In this document: one piece after another, positions 37,207 through 46,492 of the stretch
Numbering within the stretch: the stretch's first letter is position 1
How the letters are laid out: each line of letters opens with the position of its first letter
From: Longimicrobiaceae bacterium
GTDB taxonomy: Bacteria; Gemmatimonadota; Gemmatimonadetes; Longimicrobiales; Longimicrobiaceae
NCBI GenBank assembly: GCA_030447645.1
Contig: JAUJOM010000005.1
Span: 43,716-107,715, forward strand
DNA length: 64,000 nt
Reading direction: 5' to 3'
Position numbers and translations under genes: made by a program
Notes under the pieces: generated by a model
The model's input: the letters and a program-made list of their open reading frames with translations, nothing else
The model's database searches: none
What the model was told of the DNA's origin: nothing

Positions 37207-38228
37207 GTGCCCCGATCCGTTGTCACGATTGAGCGCCACATCATCGACCAGGAGCGTCAGTATCCTGAGGCGACCGGTGCGTTCTCCAATATTCTGTACG
37301 ACATCGCGCTGGCAGGGAAGCTGATCAGTCACGAGGTGCGGAAAGCGGGAATCGTCGATGATATCCTGGGGCAAACCGGCGACGTTAACGTCCACGGCGA
37401 ACAGGTGAAGAAGCTGGATGAGTATGCCAACGACGTAATCTTTCGCGCGCTGGATCATTCGGGGCACCTGGCGGTGATGGCGTCCGAGGAGTCGGAGGAA
37501 GTCATTCCCATCCCGGACAAGTTCCCGACCGGCAACTACGCGCTCTTGTACGATCCGCTGGATGGCTCCTCGAACATCGAGGCGAACGTCAGCGTCGGGA
37601 CGATCTTTTCGCTGCACCGCAAGGTGTCTTCGGGAGAGCGGGGAAGTCTGGAGGACTGCCTTCAACCCGGCTTCAAGCAGGTGGCGGCCGGGTATGTGGT
37701 GTACGGCTCGTCCACCATGCTGGTGTACACCACCGGCAACGGTGTGCACGGCTTCACGCTCGATCCGGGGATCGGCGAGTTCCTCCTTTCGCATCCGGAG
37801 ATCCGCATCCCCCGGCCTTGCCAGCGCATCTACAGCGTAAACGAGGGCAACAGTGTGAACTGGTCACCGGAGCAGCGCCGGCTGGTGGACCACCTGAAGG
37901 GGCTGGACGGGAGCAACGGCAAGCCGTATGGCTCCCGCTACATCGGCAGCCTGGTGGCGGACTTTCACCGCACTCTCCTGTATGGCGGCCTGTTCATGTA
38001 CCCGGGAGACCGCAAGAACCCGCGGGGAAGCTGCGCCTCCTGTACGAGGCGGCGCCGGTCGCAATGATCGCGGAGCAGGCCGGCGGCCGCGCCACGGACG
38101 GCACGCGGCCCATTTCGGAGATTCAGCCGGACGATCTCCACCAGCGTACGCCTCTCTTCGTAGGCTCGCGCGAGTGCATGGCGGTGGTTGACAGGTTCCT
38201 TTCCGGCTCCGCGGAGGCCGCGGCGTAA
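37207..38228 (+). CDS. fbp: Fructose-1,6-bisphosphatase class I, one frameshift
   Basis: Gluconeogenic phosphatase converting fructose 1,6-bisphosphate to fructose 6-phosphate. About 340 residues after repair. Motifs: SEESEEVIP (metal Glu), [21 protein letters not shown] and [25 protein letters not shown]. The frame changes near 38030; one G missing from a GGGG run restores [24 protein letters not shown], the conserved substrate-binding end. The GTG at 37207 is 9 bases after the previous stop. Being a core gene, the shift is almost certainly a consensus error. Confidence 0.93.
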
Positions 38229-38500
38229 TGGACCAGCGCTGGACGGTGGATCGGTTTGAGGGCGACCTCGCGGTGGTGGAGATCGGCGACGGAAGATTCC
38301 TGGACCTGCCGCGCTGGATGCTTCCGGAGGATGCCGGCGAAGGCGCGCATCTGGTGGTGCGTTCGCGCAGCGGGCGGAATGGAGCGCGCGTGCTGGACGT
38401 GGCGGTGGATCGGGCCGCTACCCAGGCCGCGCGCCAGGAGGTACACGCCACCCTGGAGCGACTTCGCGACCGCGATCCAGGCGGGGATATCACGCTTTGA
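38228..38500 (+). CDS. DUF3006 family protein
   Basis: 90 residues. WTVDRFEGDLAVVEIGDGR followed by LPRWMLPEDAGEGAHLVV is the DUF3006 pattern of a small beta-barrel-like protein. The ATG overlaps the fbp stop (TAATG). DUF3006 genes often sit beside ComEC-type MBL proteins; here the comEC gene is three genes upstream, which fits. No biochemical role is known. Confidence 0.75.
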   Translation: MDQRWTVDRFEGDLAVVEIGDGRFLDLPRWMLPEDAGEGAHLVVRSRSGRNGARVLDVAVDRAATQAARQEVHATLERLRDRDPGGDITL

Positions 38501-38536
38501 CGGGAAAATACCAGACATGCACGTGATGTGGAGGTC

Positions 38537-39022
38537 ATGAAGGATTTACGGCTTACGAACGGATCGACGGTTAGCGTCGACGACGAGGATTTTTGGCGGT
38601 TCTGGAAGCAGCGCCTCTCTTCATACCCGAGCGGTATCGTGTACTTCAAGCAGGACGGCAAGGTCTTCCTCCTTCACCGCGAGGTGATGGAAGTTCGGGA
38701 CAAGCGCATCGTGGTTCACCTGGATGGGGACCGCCGAAACTGCCGGCGCGAAAATCTGCTCGTGCAGGATCGTGCCATGCTGGTGCGTGCCCGCCCGGGG
38801 CGAGGATCCTCGCCGTACAAGGGGGTTTCGCGCTACCGAAAGCAGTACTGGCAGGCGACGATTCGCGTGGATGGCAAGCTGAAGTGGCTCGGCTCGTTCG
38901 ATGATGCAGCCGAGGCGGCCAGGGCGTACGACGAGGCCGCCAGGGTACATCACGGCCCGACGGCGCTGCTGAACTTCCCGGGGCGGCGACGGCGGCGCCC
39001 GAAGCAGGAAACGGCAGGCTGA
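38537..39022 (+). CDS. HNH-like plus AP2/ERF-domain protein
   Basis: 161 residues. The N-terminal half has the layout of an HNH homing nuclease (VFLLHREVMEVR, then VVHLDGDRRNCRRENLLV with His and Asn positions). The C-terminal half is an AP2 DNA-binding domain: SPYKGVSRYRKQYWQATIRV, KLKWLGSFDDAAEAARAYDE and HHGPTALLNF. Such bacterial and phage proteins are thought to be selfish homing endonucleases. No intron or intein host is visible. The first His of the HNH motif is atypical, so nuclease activity is uncertain. The start could also be a GTG at 38528. Confidence 0.8.
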   Translation: MKDLRLTNGSTVSVDDEDFWRFWKQRLSSYPSGIVYFKQDGKVFLLHREVMEVRDKRIVVHLDGDRRNCRRENLLVQDRAMLVRARPGRGSSPYKGVSRYRKQYWQATIRVDGKLKWLGSFDDAAEAARAYDEAARVHHGPTALLNFPGRRRRRPKQETAG

Positions 39023-39051
39023 ATCGGACCCGTATAAGTCGCCAGTCTAGC

Positions 39052-40680
39052 TCACTCTCTGGCCATGAACGGGTAGGTGAAGCCGCGGGCCGGGGAAAGC
39101 GTCTCCTTGATGGTGCGGGGAGAGATCCACCGCAGCAGGTTTAGGATGGAGCCTGCCTTGTCGTTGGTGCCGCTCGCCCGCGCGCCCCCGAAGGGCTGCT
39201 GCCCCACCACCGCGCCGGTGGGTTTGTCGTTGATGTAAAAGTTGCCTGCGGCGCCCCGCAGCTCCCGGTCCGCCTCCCGCAGCGCGCGGCGATCGTTGGC
39301 GAAGACAGCACCGGTGAGCGAGTAGGCGCTGGTCTGGTCCACGATGCGGAGGGTTTCCTCCCAACGTGCATCCGCAAAGACGTGTAGCGCCACCACCGGG
39401 CCAAACACCTCCTCGCACATCAGTCGGTAGGCGGTGTCTTTGACCTGAACCAGCGTCGGCTCCACGAAATATCCTTCGCTGTCGTCGGTGCCGCCGCCGA
39501 ACAAGATCTCCACGTCATCGGCGTCGCGGGCATGCTGGATGTAGCCGTCGATCTTGTCCCACGCCTTCCGGTCGATCACCGCCCCCATGAAGTTGCGGAA
39601 GTCCGCGGGATCGCCGATGCGGATCTCGCTCATCATCTCCAGCGTTCGCTGGCGCACCTCCGGCCAGATGGATTCGGCGACATAGATGCGCGACGCGGCG
39701 CTGCACTTCTGCCCCTGGTACTCGTAGCCGCCGCGCACAATGGCGGTGGCGAGTGCTTCCACGTCGGCGCTGGGGTGCGCGACGATGAAGTCTTTGCCCC
39801 CGGTTTCTCCGACCAGCCGGGGATACCCCCGGTACCGGTCGATGCGGTTGCCGACCGACCTCCAGATGTGCTGAAACACGCCCGTGGAGCCCGTAAAATG
39901 GATCCCCGCCAGCTCCGGCGAATCCAGCAGGATTTCGCTGATCATCGCGGGATCGCCGGGAACGAAGTTGATCACCCCGGGTGGAAGACCCGCCTCCTTC
40001 AGCAGCTTCATGATGTAGTAGCCGCTGAACATCGCCGTCGCCGCCGGCTTCCAGATGGCCACGTTGCCCAGCATCGCGGGAGCGGAAGGCAGGTTCGCGG
40101 CGATCGCGGTGAAGTTGAAGGGGGTGACGGCGTAAACGAAGCCGTCCAGCGGGCGGTGGTCCATCCGGTTCCACACCCCGGGCGAGGACTCCGGCTGCTC
40201 GCGATACAGGCGCTCGGCGAAATGCACGTTGAAGCGGAAAAAGTCGATAAGCTCGCACGCGCTGTCGATCTCCGCCTGGTGGGCCGTCTTGCTTTGCCCG
40301 AGCACCGTGGCGCCGTTCAGCTTTTGGCGCCACGGACCGGCGAGTAGCTCCGCCGCCCGCAGGAACACCGCGGCCCGATCCTCCCAGGAGTAATGCATCC
40401 ACTCCCGCTGGGCCTCGCGCGCCGCGTCGATGGCGGCGCGGACGTCCTCAGGGCGGGCCTTGTGGTAGGTGGCAAGGACGTGCGAGTGCCGGTGCGGCAT
40501 GCACGCTTCCTCGGTGTCGCCGGTGCGGATCTCCCGCCCGCCGATGATCAGCGGGATTTCGATTCGCTCGCTGGACATCTCGCGGAGCGAAGTCTTGAGC
40601 GCGTCACGCTCCGGAGTGCCCGGGGCGTAAGTGAGGACGGGTTCGTTCCTGGGTGGCGGAACGTGGGCGATGCTGTTCAT
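39052..40680 (-). CDS. pruA: L-glutamate gamma-semialdehyde dehydrogenase
   Basis: Second step of proline catabolism: oxidises glutamate semialdehyde, in equilibrium with pyrroline-5-carboxylate, to glutamate with NAD. 542 residues. Motifs: AVTPFNFTAIAANLPSAPAM, NFVPGDPAMISEILLDSPEL, GIHFTGSTGVFQHIWRSVG, GETGGKDFIVAHPSAD (general base Glu) and YQGQKCSAASRIYV (nucleophilic Cys). The ATG at 40680 gives MNSIAHVPPPRNEPVLTYAP, the usual N-terminus; two ATGs slightly upstream are less likely. No proline dehydrogenase gene is adjacent. Divergent from the nfuA-like gene. Confidence 0.95.
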   Translation of the reverse strand: MNSIAHVPPPRNEPVLTYAPGTPERDALKTSLREMSSERIEIPLIIGGREIRTGDTEEACMPHRHSHVLATYHKARPEDVRAAIDAAREAQREWMHYSWEDRAAVFLRAAELLAGPWRQKLNGATVLGQSKTAHQAEIDSACELIDFFRFNVHFAERLYREQPESSPGVWNRMDHRPLDGFVYAVTPFNFTAIAANLPSAPAMLGNVAIWKPAATAMFSGYYIMKLLKEAGLPPGVINFVPGDPAMISEILLDSPELAGIHFTGSTGVFQHIWRSVGNRIDRYRGYPRLVGETGGKDFIVAHPSADVEALATAIVRGGYEYQGQKCSAASRIYVAESIWPEVRQRTLEMMSEIRIGDPADFRNFMGAVIDRKAWDKIDGYIQHARDADDVEILFGGGTDDSEGYFVEPTLVQVKDTAYRLMCEEVFGPVVALHVFADARWEETLRIVDQTSAYSLTGAVFANDRRALREADRELRGAAGNFYINDKPTGAVVGQQPFGGARASGTNDKAGSILNLLRWISPRTIKETLSPARGFTYPFMARE

Positions 40681-40750
40681 GGGCATGTTTTCGGGTGGCA
40701 CAAGCCACATAAGATAACTCTCGGACAAGGCGCCGCAATCGCCGTTTTGC

Positions 40751-40780
40751 TTGACCCCCTGTAGCCATCTGGCTTAGATT
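40751..40780 (+). promoter_or_regulatory. Predicted promoter of the nfuA-mrp pair
   Basis: TTGACC (40751-40756), an 18-base spacer, then TAGATT (40775-40780), 25 bases before the ATG at 40805. It sits in the divergent gap between pruA and the nfuA-like gene. Confidence 0.5.
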
Positions 40781-40804
40781 TGCCATGTGCTACACAACAA
40801 ATCA

Positions 40805-41035
40805 ATGGACATCCGCGAGCGAATCGAAAGTAGCCTGGACACCATCCGGCCAGCCCTGCGCGTTGACGGTGGGGATGTGGAGTTCGTGGGCTTCGACAAC
40901 GAGGCGGGCGTGGTTCGCCTTCGCCTGCTGGGCGTGTGCAGCTCCTGTCCGATCAGCTCCTCCACCGTGAAGAACGGCATCGAGCGCCGCTTGAAGACCA
41001 TGGTTCCCGAAGTGCACCGCGTGCAGGCTGTTTAG
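40805..41035 (+). CDS. NifU C-terminal-domain (Nfu-type) iron-sulfur scaffold
   Basis: 76 residues. IRPALRVDGGDVEFVGFD and RLLGVCSSCPISSSTVKNGI, with the CxxC that binds a bridging 4Fe-4S cluster, are the Nfu signature. It transfers clusters to apo-proteins. It is followed two bases later by mrp, another Fe-S carrier, and the pair is a common arrangement. Many Fe-S proteins in this window (MiaB, the nuclease-helicase) could be clients. Confidence 0.92.
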   Translation: MDIRERIESSLDTIRPALRVDGGDVEFVGFDNEAGVVRLRLLGVCSSCPISSSTVKNGIERRLKTMVPEVHRVQAV

Positions 41036-41037
41036 AA

Positions 41038-42156
41038 GTGCCGACTCCTGGAACACCCATAACAATCGAAGCGGATCAGGTGCTGCGGCGAGTTGCCGCG
41101 GCTCTTTCGCGCGTGATTCATCCAACCAGCGGCGACGACATCGTTTCGTCGGGCCGGGTCCGCGAGCTTCGGCTCGATGAGGACGGGACCGTCCGCTTCC
41201 GCTTTGCCCTGCAGCCCGAAGACCCGGGTACGCTGGTGCGCATGGCGCGCTCCGCGGCGGAAGCGGTGGCGGGTGTGGCCCGCGTCAAGGTGGACATCGC
41301 GCTCCCGTCGCAGGCAGCTGCAAAACCCGCCAAGGACCCGCTCCGCGCGGGCTCGGTGCCCGCGCCCCAGCCGAATCCCAACCTGCTTCCGGGCGTCGCG
41401 CGGGTGCTTGCCGTAAGCTCCGGAAAGGGCGGGGTGGGGAAGAGCACCGTCGCCACCAACCTGGCGGTGGCCCTCGCCGCCGAGGGGCAGCGGGTGGGTG
41501 TTCTGGATGCGGACGTGTACGGCCCCAACATCCCCACCATGTTCGGCGAGCGGCGCAAACCCCGCGTCGGCGGCACCCGCGGCGCCGAGCGCATCGAGCC
41601 GTTGGAGGCGCACGGAGTACGCCTCATGAGCCTGGGCTTCCTGCTGGACGAGGCACAGCCCGCGGTGATGCGCGGGCCGCTGATCTCCGGGATCATGAAG
41701 CAGTTCCTGGAGCAGGTGGAGTGGGGTGAGCTGGACTACCTGGTTGTGGACATGCCGCCGGGTACCGGTGACGCCCAGCTGTCACTAGTGCAGACCATTC
41801 GCGTGGATGGGGTGGTGATGGTGACCACTCCGCAGGACGTAGCCACCGGAGATGTGCTCCGGGGCATCAAGATGTTCGAGCGTACGGATACGCCGGTCCT
41901 GGGCGTGGTGGAAAACATGAGCGGGTTCCAGTGCCCCTGCTGCGGTGAGCGCTATGAGCTCTTCGGCAGCGGTGGCGGCAGGCGCCTGGCCGAGCAGACC
42001 GGCATCGCCTTTCTGGGAGAGGTGCCGCTGGAGGTGGGAGTCCGCGAGGGTGGAGACCGCGGTCAGCCAGTGGTGCTCACCGCACCCGATTCGCCGGCCG
42101 GCCGCGCACTACGCGAGGTCGCTCGGCAGGTGGAGGAAGCGCTCCGCCGAAATTAG
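41038..42156 (+). CDS. mrp: Mrp/ApbC-type P-loop iron-sulfur carrier
   Basis: 372 residues. An N-terminal MIP18-like domain (about 10-90; VIHPTSGDDIVSSGRVREL, AVAGVARVKVDI) is followed by the P-loop domain with the deviant Walker A SSGKGGVGKSTVATNLA, VDMPPGTGDAQLSLVQ and FQCPCCGERYELFGSGGG, whose CxxC binds the cluster. GTG start two bases after the nfuA-like stop. It ends overlapping, tail to tail, the minus-strand gene at 42153. Loads Fe-S clusters onto target proteins. Confidence 0.95.
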   Translation: MPTPGTPITIEADQVLRRVAAALSRVIHPTSGDDIVSSGRVRELRLDEDGTVRFRFALQPEDPGTLVRMARSAAEAVAGVARVKVDIALPSQAAAKPAKDPLRAGSVPAPQPNPNLLPGVARVLAVSSGKGGVGKSTVATNLAVALAAEGQRVGVLDADVYGPNIPTMFGERRKPRVGGTRGAERIEPLEAHGVRLMSLGFLLDEAQPAVMRGPLISGIMKQFLEQVEWGELDYLVVDMPPGTGDAQLSLVQTIRVDGVVMVTTPQDVATGDVLRGIKMFERTDTPVLGVVENMSGFQCPCCGERYELFGSGGGRRLAEQTGIAFLGEVPLEVGVREGGDRGQPVVLTAPDSPAGRALREVARQVEEALRRN

Positions 42157-42995
42157 CGGTCGGTCCATTCCACCTGGATGGAGCCCAGCGCGGCGCTCAC
42201 ATCGAGCGAGAGCTTGTGCGGGGCGGTTTGCCAGTTGCGGCTGTAGAACGCATTCCCCCGCTTCACCATGCCGCTGCTGTCAAAGCTGGTCAGGAAGGAG
42301 CTTTTGGTGATCCTCACGCCAAGGTTGCGCGGAAAGCGCAGGGTCAAAGATCCGATGCCCAACTCGGCGGACGCGGTCGCGCTACGGTTCCAATCCCCAC
42401 TGAAGTCCAGCGTCGTTTCGCCCACCCCTCCCTGAAAGCTGTAGCGGGCGGCGCGCGCGTTCCCCAGCCCATTCACTCGCAGCGACGCGGCTCCTGCCTC
42501 GAAGCGCACGTGCTCGGCCGGGAGGCGATTGGGCTGGTCGAAGCTGATGCGGGTTTCGCTTGCACCGGTGGACACCTGCAGATTGCGCAGGCTGAGCCCA
42601 CCCAGATCGAGATCCGCTTCCCCGGCACCGAACTGAAGCTTCAGTTCCATTGGCACGTCGCGGCTTAGCGAAACGGCCATCCGCGCCTGCTCGCCCCCCC
42701 CGCGGGTTCTTCCGCGCCCTTCCATTCCCACCCGCAGTCGCCCGGCGTCGGCGTTGTACTGCATAATCGGGGTGAAGCGGTCCGAGTCGTAGCGCGCTTC
42801 GAGCCGATAAAGGAACGGCTGCTCGGCCGCGGATAAGCGTAGCCTGCCGGCGCCGTACTCCACGTTTACGTCCAGGGCGCTTTCGTTCCCCTGCGTTTGG
42901 CGGGCGGAGCTGACGGTGCGCCAGTTCTGCGCCGAAGCAGCCTGTGCGAGGGTGAGGGCGAGCAGCACGCCCGCCCCGTGAGCGTGTCTACGCAT
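42153..42995 (-). CDS. Exported LiaF/DUF4097-like beta-repeat protein
   Basis: 280 residues with a signal peptide (MRRHAHGAGVLLALTLAQAASAQ). The mature part is a series of short beta-strands: VEYGAGRLRLSAAE, FGAGEADLDLGGLSLRN, VSTGASETRISFD, FEAGAASLRVNGLG, VGETTLDFSGDW and ELGIGSLTLRFP. These repeated GxGxxxLxL units suggest a right-handed beta solenoid like the C-terminal domain of LiaF or DUF4097 proteins. It overlaps the end of the bactofilin-like gene and is last in the sigma-factor operon. Probably part of the envelope response. Confidence 0.75.
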   Translation of the reverse strand: MRRHAHGAGVLLALTLAQAASAQNWRTVSSARQTQGNESALDVNVEYGAGRLRLSAAEQPFLYRLEARYDSDRFTPIMQYNADAGRLRVGMEGRGRTRGGGEQARMAVSLSRDVPMELKLQFGAGEADLDLGGLSLRNLQVSTGASETRISFDQPNRLPAEHVRFEAGAASLRVNGLGNARAARYSFQGGVGETTLDFSGDWNRSATASAELGIGSLTLRFPRNLGVRITKSSFLTSFDSSGMVKRGNAFYSRNWQTAPHKLSLDVSAALGSIQVEWTDR

Positions 42996-44133
42996 GACGT
43001 CCCAGTCCCGCGGGCTCGTTGTCGAGGAGGGGATCTGGATCGAAAAGCGTGTGGTCGAGGCGCTCGGCAAAGAACTGGCGGGTGCCCGCGCGGGACAGCA
43101 CCACCGCTCCGAGCCCAACTATAGTCGCAGTTCCCACTGCCGCCCAGCCGAGTATAAGGAGCAGCACCCGGACGAAGCCGAGAAAGCCCGTCATCCCCAC
43201 CAGGTATCCGATCAGCATGGGAGCAAGCAGCAGGCCGACCCCCGTGAAAAGATATGCGTACGCGTTTCGGTACCGAATGTCGGTTGGGGCGCGCTGCTCC
43301 GCCGTGCGCTCCCCGACGGCGTGCGCGGCGGCGATCAGACCGAAGCCGACGGCGACTATCACCGCGACCGGATACAGCGGCGCCGCCAGGATGATCAGCG
43401 GGATGCCGATAATCGAGACGGCGAGCAGCACCAGGAGGACCAGGTAGGCGGGAATCACCAGAAAGGTGGCCGCTAGCCCTACCGCCGCGGAGCGGAGCGT
43501 GGAAACCCGTATCGTGTCACTCACGGTCTGCAGGTACGGCAGGCCATAAAAGATCAGTCCTGCCCCGACCCCTGCCAGGACCAGCCCGATCGCCAGCGTG
43601 GAAATGATGCCGGCGAAGCCCCGGGTAATCGGGCGGTACCACGGCTGCTGGGCGCGCTCGCGGCGCTGCTCCCGCGTTGACGCGACGGTAGGCCCCCTGT
43701 ATCCCTCCTCAGCGCGCATCTCCCCCATCACGCGCCCGCCGTTGTTTACGATCTTGCCACCCTTGGTGACGACCTCGCCGCGCACGAGGCTTCCCTCGTT
43801 CAGCACGGCGTTGCCCCCGACAACTGCCGCATCTCCATCAATGATGCCGCCGGACTCCATGATGAGGTTACCGCCGCCCACGGCCACATCGCCACGAACC
43901 TGCCCTTCGACGCGCAGATTGCCGCCTGCGTGCACCAGATCGCCATCCCGGATCTCACCCTTGGGCACCGTTACGTTCCTCCCGAGCGAAATCTTGTCGC
44001 CCTCAACTCGCGTTGGAGAAGGAGTGGGCGCGGCAGGCGGCTCCGGCGGGGATGGCGCCTGTGCGGCAGCCGAACCCGCCGCCAGCAAGGTCCCGCAGAC
44101 AAGCGAGCGAAGCATTGAAATTTCAGTGCGCAT
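42988..44133 (-). CDS. Bactofilin-like polymer-forming membrane protein
   Basis: 381 residues: signal peptide (MLRSLVCGTLLAAGSAAAQA), a Pro-rich linker, then a beta-helical part at about 55-135 with VHAGGNLRVEGQVRGDVAVG, GGIIDGDAAVVGGNAVLNEG and VRGEVVTKGGKIVNNGG, the repeat pattern of bactofilins. After a linker come five to six membrane segments from about residue 180. An exported bactofilin-type repeat joined to a multi-pass membrane part is seen in ECF-regulated envelope operons. The ATG at 44133 overlaps the anti-sigma stop by 11 bases. Confidence 0.8.
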   Translation of the reverse strand: MRTEISMLRSLVCGTLLAAGSAAAQAPSPPEPPAAPTPSPTRVEGDKISLGRNVTVPKGEIRDGDLVHAGGNLRVEGQVRGDVAVGGGNLIMESGGIIDGDAAVVGGNAVLNEGSLVRGEVVTKGGKIVNNGGRVMGEMRAEEGYRGPTVASTREQRRERAQQPWYRPITRGFAGIISTLAIGLVLAGVGAGLIFYGLPYLQTVSDTIRVSTLRSAAVGLAATFLVIPAYLVLLVLLAVSIIGIPLIILAAPLYPVAVIVAVGFGLIAAAHAVGERTAEQRAPTDIRYRNAYAYLFTGVGLLLAPMLIGYLVGMTGFLGFVRVLLLILGWAAVGTATIVGLGAVVLSRAGTRQFFAERLDHTLFDPDPLLDNEPAGLGRHA

Positions 44134-44731
44134 GGGCGACTCCCCCACTCGGCGTACGTAAAAGGCGGTTCAAAGACCATCCTGAAGCAAACGTCAGTGC
44201 CACGACCGTTCCGGCCGCCACGAGCAGCACGACCGGCGGTATCCGCGCGGCTACCGCAATCAGCTCCGGCACCCAGCCAACATTGCCGCGCTCAATTGCC
44301 GCGGCGATGACTCCAGCCACGACGTTCCACGCCGTATCACGAACATGGCCGGTGCCCCAGTACCAGAGACCACTCACCGTGACCATCGGATGAGAAAGAA
44401 GCCATGCCAGGAGCACTACCACAGGGACCAGCGGCGCTGTGAGGGCGCCAATCACAAGCGCCCATCCACGGCGCGTCTGCGGCAGCCACCGGCGGGCCCG
44501 TACCGCCCAGGGCACCGTGTCAATCTGAACTCTCGCCATCACCGCGTCCGGGAACCCCGGAGCGGGTTCGAAGCGCGGCATCTCGCTGAGGGCGCCGATC
44601 ACCATCCGGCTGGCGTCCACCTCCGCGGCGCAGTGCGGGCAGCTTGCGACATGCGCCTCCACCTCGACCTGCTCTCGCGGGGCCAGGGCTCCATCCGCGA
44701 ACAGGTCCAGCATCCACTGCGGCGGGTGCAT
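44123..44731 (-). CDS. Membrane-bound zinc-finger anti-sigma factor
   Basis: 202 residues. The N-terminal ZAS domain has MLDLFADGALAPREQVEVEA and HVASCPHC, the HxxxCxxC metal site. Two to three membrane segments follow (ALVIGALTAPLVPVVVLLAWLL; IPPVVLLVAAGTVVALTFA). It should hold the ECF sigma factor encoded just upstream until a signal reaches it. The start at 44731 fits the family; an upstream ATG at 44764 is possible. Confidence 0.87.
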   Translation of the reverse strand: MHPPQWMLDLFADGALAPREQVEVEAHVASCPHCAAEVDASRMVIGALSEMPRFEPAPGFPDAVMARVQIDTVPWAVRARRWLPQTRRGWALVIGALTAPLVPVVVLLAWLLSHPMVTVSGLWYWGTGHVRDTAWNVVAGVIAAAIERGNVGWVPELIAVAARIPPVVLLVAAGTVVALTFASGWSLNRLLRTPSGGVAHAH

Positions 44732-44816
44732 ACGGGATTCAGGCACGAAGCCTCCTCGCGTCATCCAGTTGTTTCACACTAGCCCCTACGTTCTTGGGCC
44801 ACAAAAGTTTCGCCCG

Positions 44817-45413
44817 TCATCTCAGGTGGGCGAGCGTGCCTCGCAGTTCGCTCCGCGCGCGATGGATGTATGTCTTCACCGTGCCGAGCGGAACATCCAT
44901 GATCTCGGCAATCTCCTCATAGGGCCGGCCTTCCACATGGCGAAGCAGGATCGCAGTGCGATACTCCGGTCGCAGCGTGCCCACGGCCTGCTCGATCGCT
45001 CCGCCCAGTTGGCGCGCTTCCAGCGCTTCCAACGGGTTCGCGTCTTCCGACGCGACGTCGGTCCGGCTCGCCTCGACCTGCTCCGCTGTTTCCGCATGCG
45101 CCGCGCCGTCGAGCGAAATGGTCACCGGGTTCCTCCGGCGCAGCGCGTCGAGGGCCACGTTGTTCGCGATCTTGAAGATCCAGCTGGAAAACTTGTACTT
45201 CGGATCGTAGCGGGTGATGTTCTGGAAGACCTTTACAAAGGTTTCCTGCGCCAGATCTTCCGCCTGCTCGCGATTTCGTACCATCCGGTACACGAGCGAG
45301 AACACCGGCCGCTGATAGCGGGCGAGCAGCTCACGATACGCTGCCTCACTCCCGGAGCGGGCCCGTACAACGAGTTCGGAATCAGTGGCAGCGATCGTGG
45401 CCACGTTCGACAT
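44817..45413 (-). CDS. ECF-type RNA polymerase sigma factor (RpoE-like)
   Basis: 198 residues. Region 2: [40 protein letters not shown] and [20 protein letters not shown]. Region 4: [40 protein letters not shown] and HRARSELR. It directs the downstream anti-sigma, bactofilin-like and LiaF-like genes, probably in response to envelope stress. The ATG at 45413 is preferred over longer readings because family similarity begins at [15 protein letters not shown]. Divergent from menG. Confidence 0.93.
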   Translation of the reverse strand: MSNVATIAATDSELVVRARSGSEAAYRELLARYQRPVFSLVYRMVRNREQAEDLAQETFVKVFQNITRYDPKYKFSSWIFKIANNVALDALRRRNPVTISLDGAAHAETAEQVEASRTDVASEDANPLEALEARQLGGAIEQAVGTLRPEYRTAILLRHVEGRPYEEIAEIMDVPLGTVKTYIHRARSELRGTLAHLR

Positions 45414-45490
45414 GGAGGGTCCGGAGCGCATCCTGCGCTCCTTACGTGCGCGGTTGCTGGGAAGTTTCGGCGACGGTAGGTTGGGGCGCA

Positions 45491-46229
45491 ATGGCATGCA
45501 ATTCGGCGCACCCAACGGCGCTTCCGGCGCAGGCGGATAAGGCCGCCCACGTCCGGCGTATGTTCGCGGCCATCGCCCCGCGCTACGATCTGCTCAACCA
45601 CCTGCTGTCGCTCAATGTCGACCGCTGGTGGCGGCGCCGCGCCGTGGACCGGCTGGACTGGGAGCGAGCGCCGGACGGAGTTTACCTCGACAACTGCGCG
45701 GGTACTCTGATCTCGCAGTGGAGCTTGCCCGTCGCCCTGGATTTCGCGGGCACGTCATCGGAAGCGATTTCGTTTGGGAGATGCTCAAGGGCGGCGACGC
45801 GAAGCTCGAGCCTGCGCCGATCAGCCGAAGCTGCGCGGATGCCCTCGCGCTCCCGCATCCGGACGCACTCTCTTTGCGGGTGCGACCGTCGGCTTCGGGG
45901 TCCGCAACCTGGCGGATCTGGACGCCGGCATCCGAGAAATGGCGCGGGTGCTCAAGCCAGGGGCTCGGCTGGTGATCCTGGAGTTCACTACACCCGGCTG
46001 GCAGCCTTTTCGTGGGCTTTATCTCTTCTACTTCCTGCGGGTGCTCCCGCTGCTCGGCCGCATGATTTCCCGGCACGGCTCCGCCTACAGCTACCTGCCG
46101 GAATCGGTCCTCCATTTTCCTGAACCGCCGGAGCTGGCACGTCGCATGGAGGCGGCAGGGTTCAGCGGCGTCGAGTGGCGAACGCTCACGGGAGGCATCG
46201 CGGCGCTGCACTGGGGCGTTCGCGGGTGA
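45491..46229 (+). CDS. menG: Demethylmenaquinone methyltransferase (UbiE/MenG), two frameshifts
   Basis: SAM-dependent C-methylation of demethylmenaquinone, the last step of menaquinone synthesis. About 245 residues after repair. [20 protein letters not shown] and [13 protein letters not shown] are the family start, followed by a SAM motif variant (YLDNCAGT), [40 protein letters not shown] and the end [14 protein letters not shown] region. Shifts lie near 45705 and 45868. The stop overlaps the next gene (GTGA). First gene of a cluster with ubiD, ubiA and ubiX homologues. Confidence 0.9.
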
Positions 46230-46492
46230 GCCGGAGTTCTTCGTCCTGGCCGGCACCGCGATGCTGCTGGTGTGTCTTAGCTGTTGCGTGGCATCCGCGC
46301 TGCTCCAGATCCTCGCCTGGGGGAAGCACAAGCTTCCCGAAACGCCGGTCGCTCCGTGCGCTATGGAAGCCGGAGGGCTACTTCGATGCGATCGGCCTTC
46401 ACCAGATTCGGCTCGCCCGCCGCCTGCTGGCGGTGGGTGGGGCGGCATACCTCGTCTTCGGGGTGCTGCTACTTTTGACTCCCAGAGAATGA
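46226..46492 (+). CDS. Small membrane protein in the menaquinone cluster, frameshifted
   Basis: With one C restored after GTGAGC the product starts MSPEFFVLAGTAMLLV, then CCVASALLQILAWGKHKLPE. After a second shift near 46345 it ends RALWKPEGYFDAIGLHQIRL and [20 protein letters not shown]. About 88 residues with two membrane helices. GTGA and ATGA overlaps with its neighbours place it firmly in the operon. Function unknown. Confidence 0.5.
   Translation: MSRSSSSWPAPRCCWCVLAVAWHPRCSRSSPGGSTSFPKRRSLRALWKPEGYFDAIGLHQIRLARRLLAVGGAAYLVFGVLLLLTPRE

Noticed and set aside
39532..40347. Plus-strand reading frame opposite pruA
   Set aside because: Antisense shadow of a complete aldehyde dehydrogenase gene.
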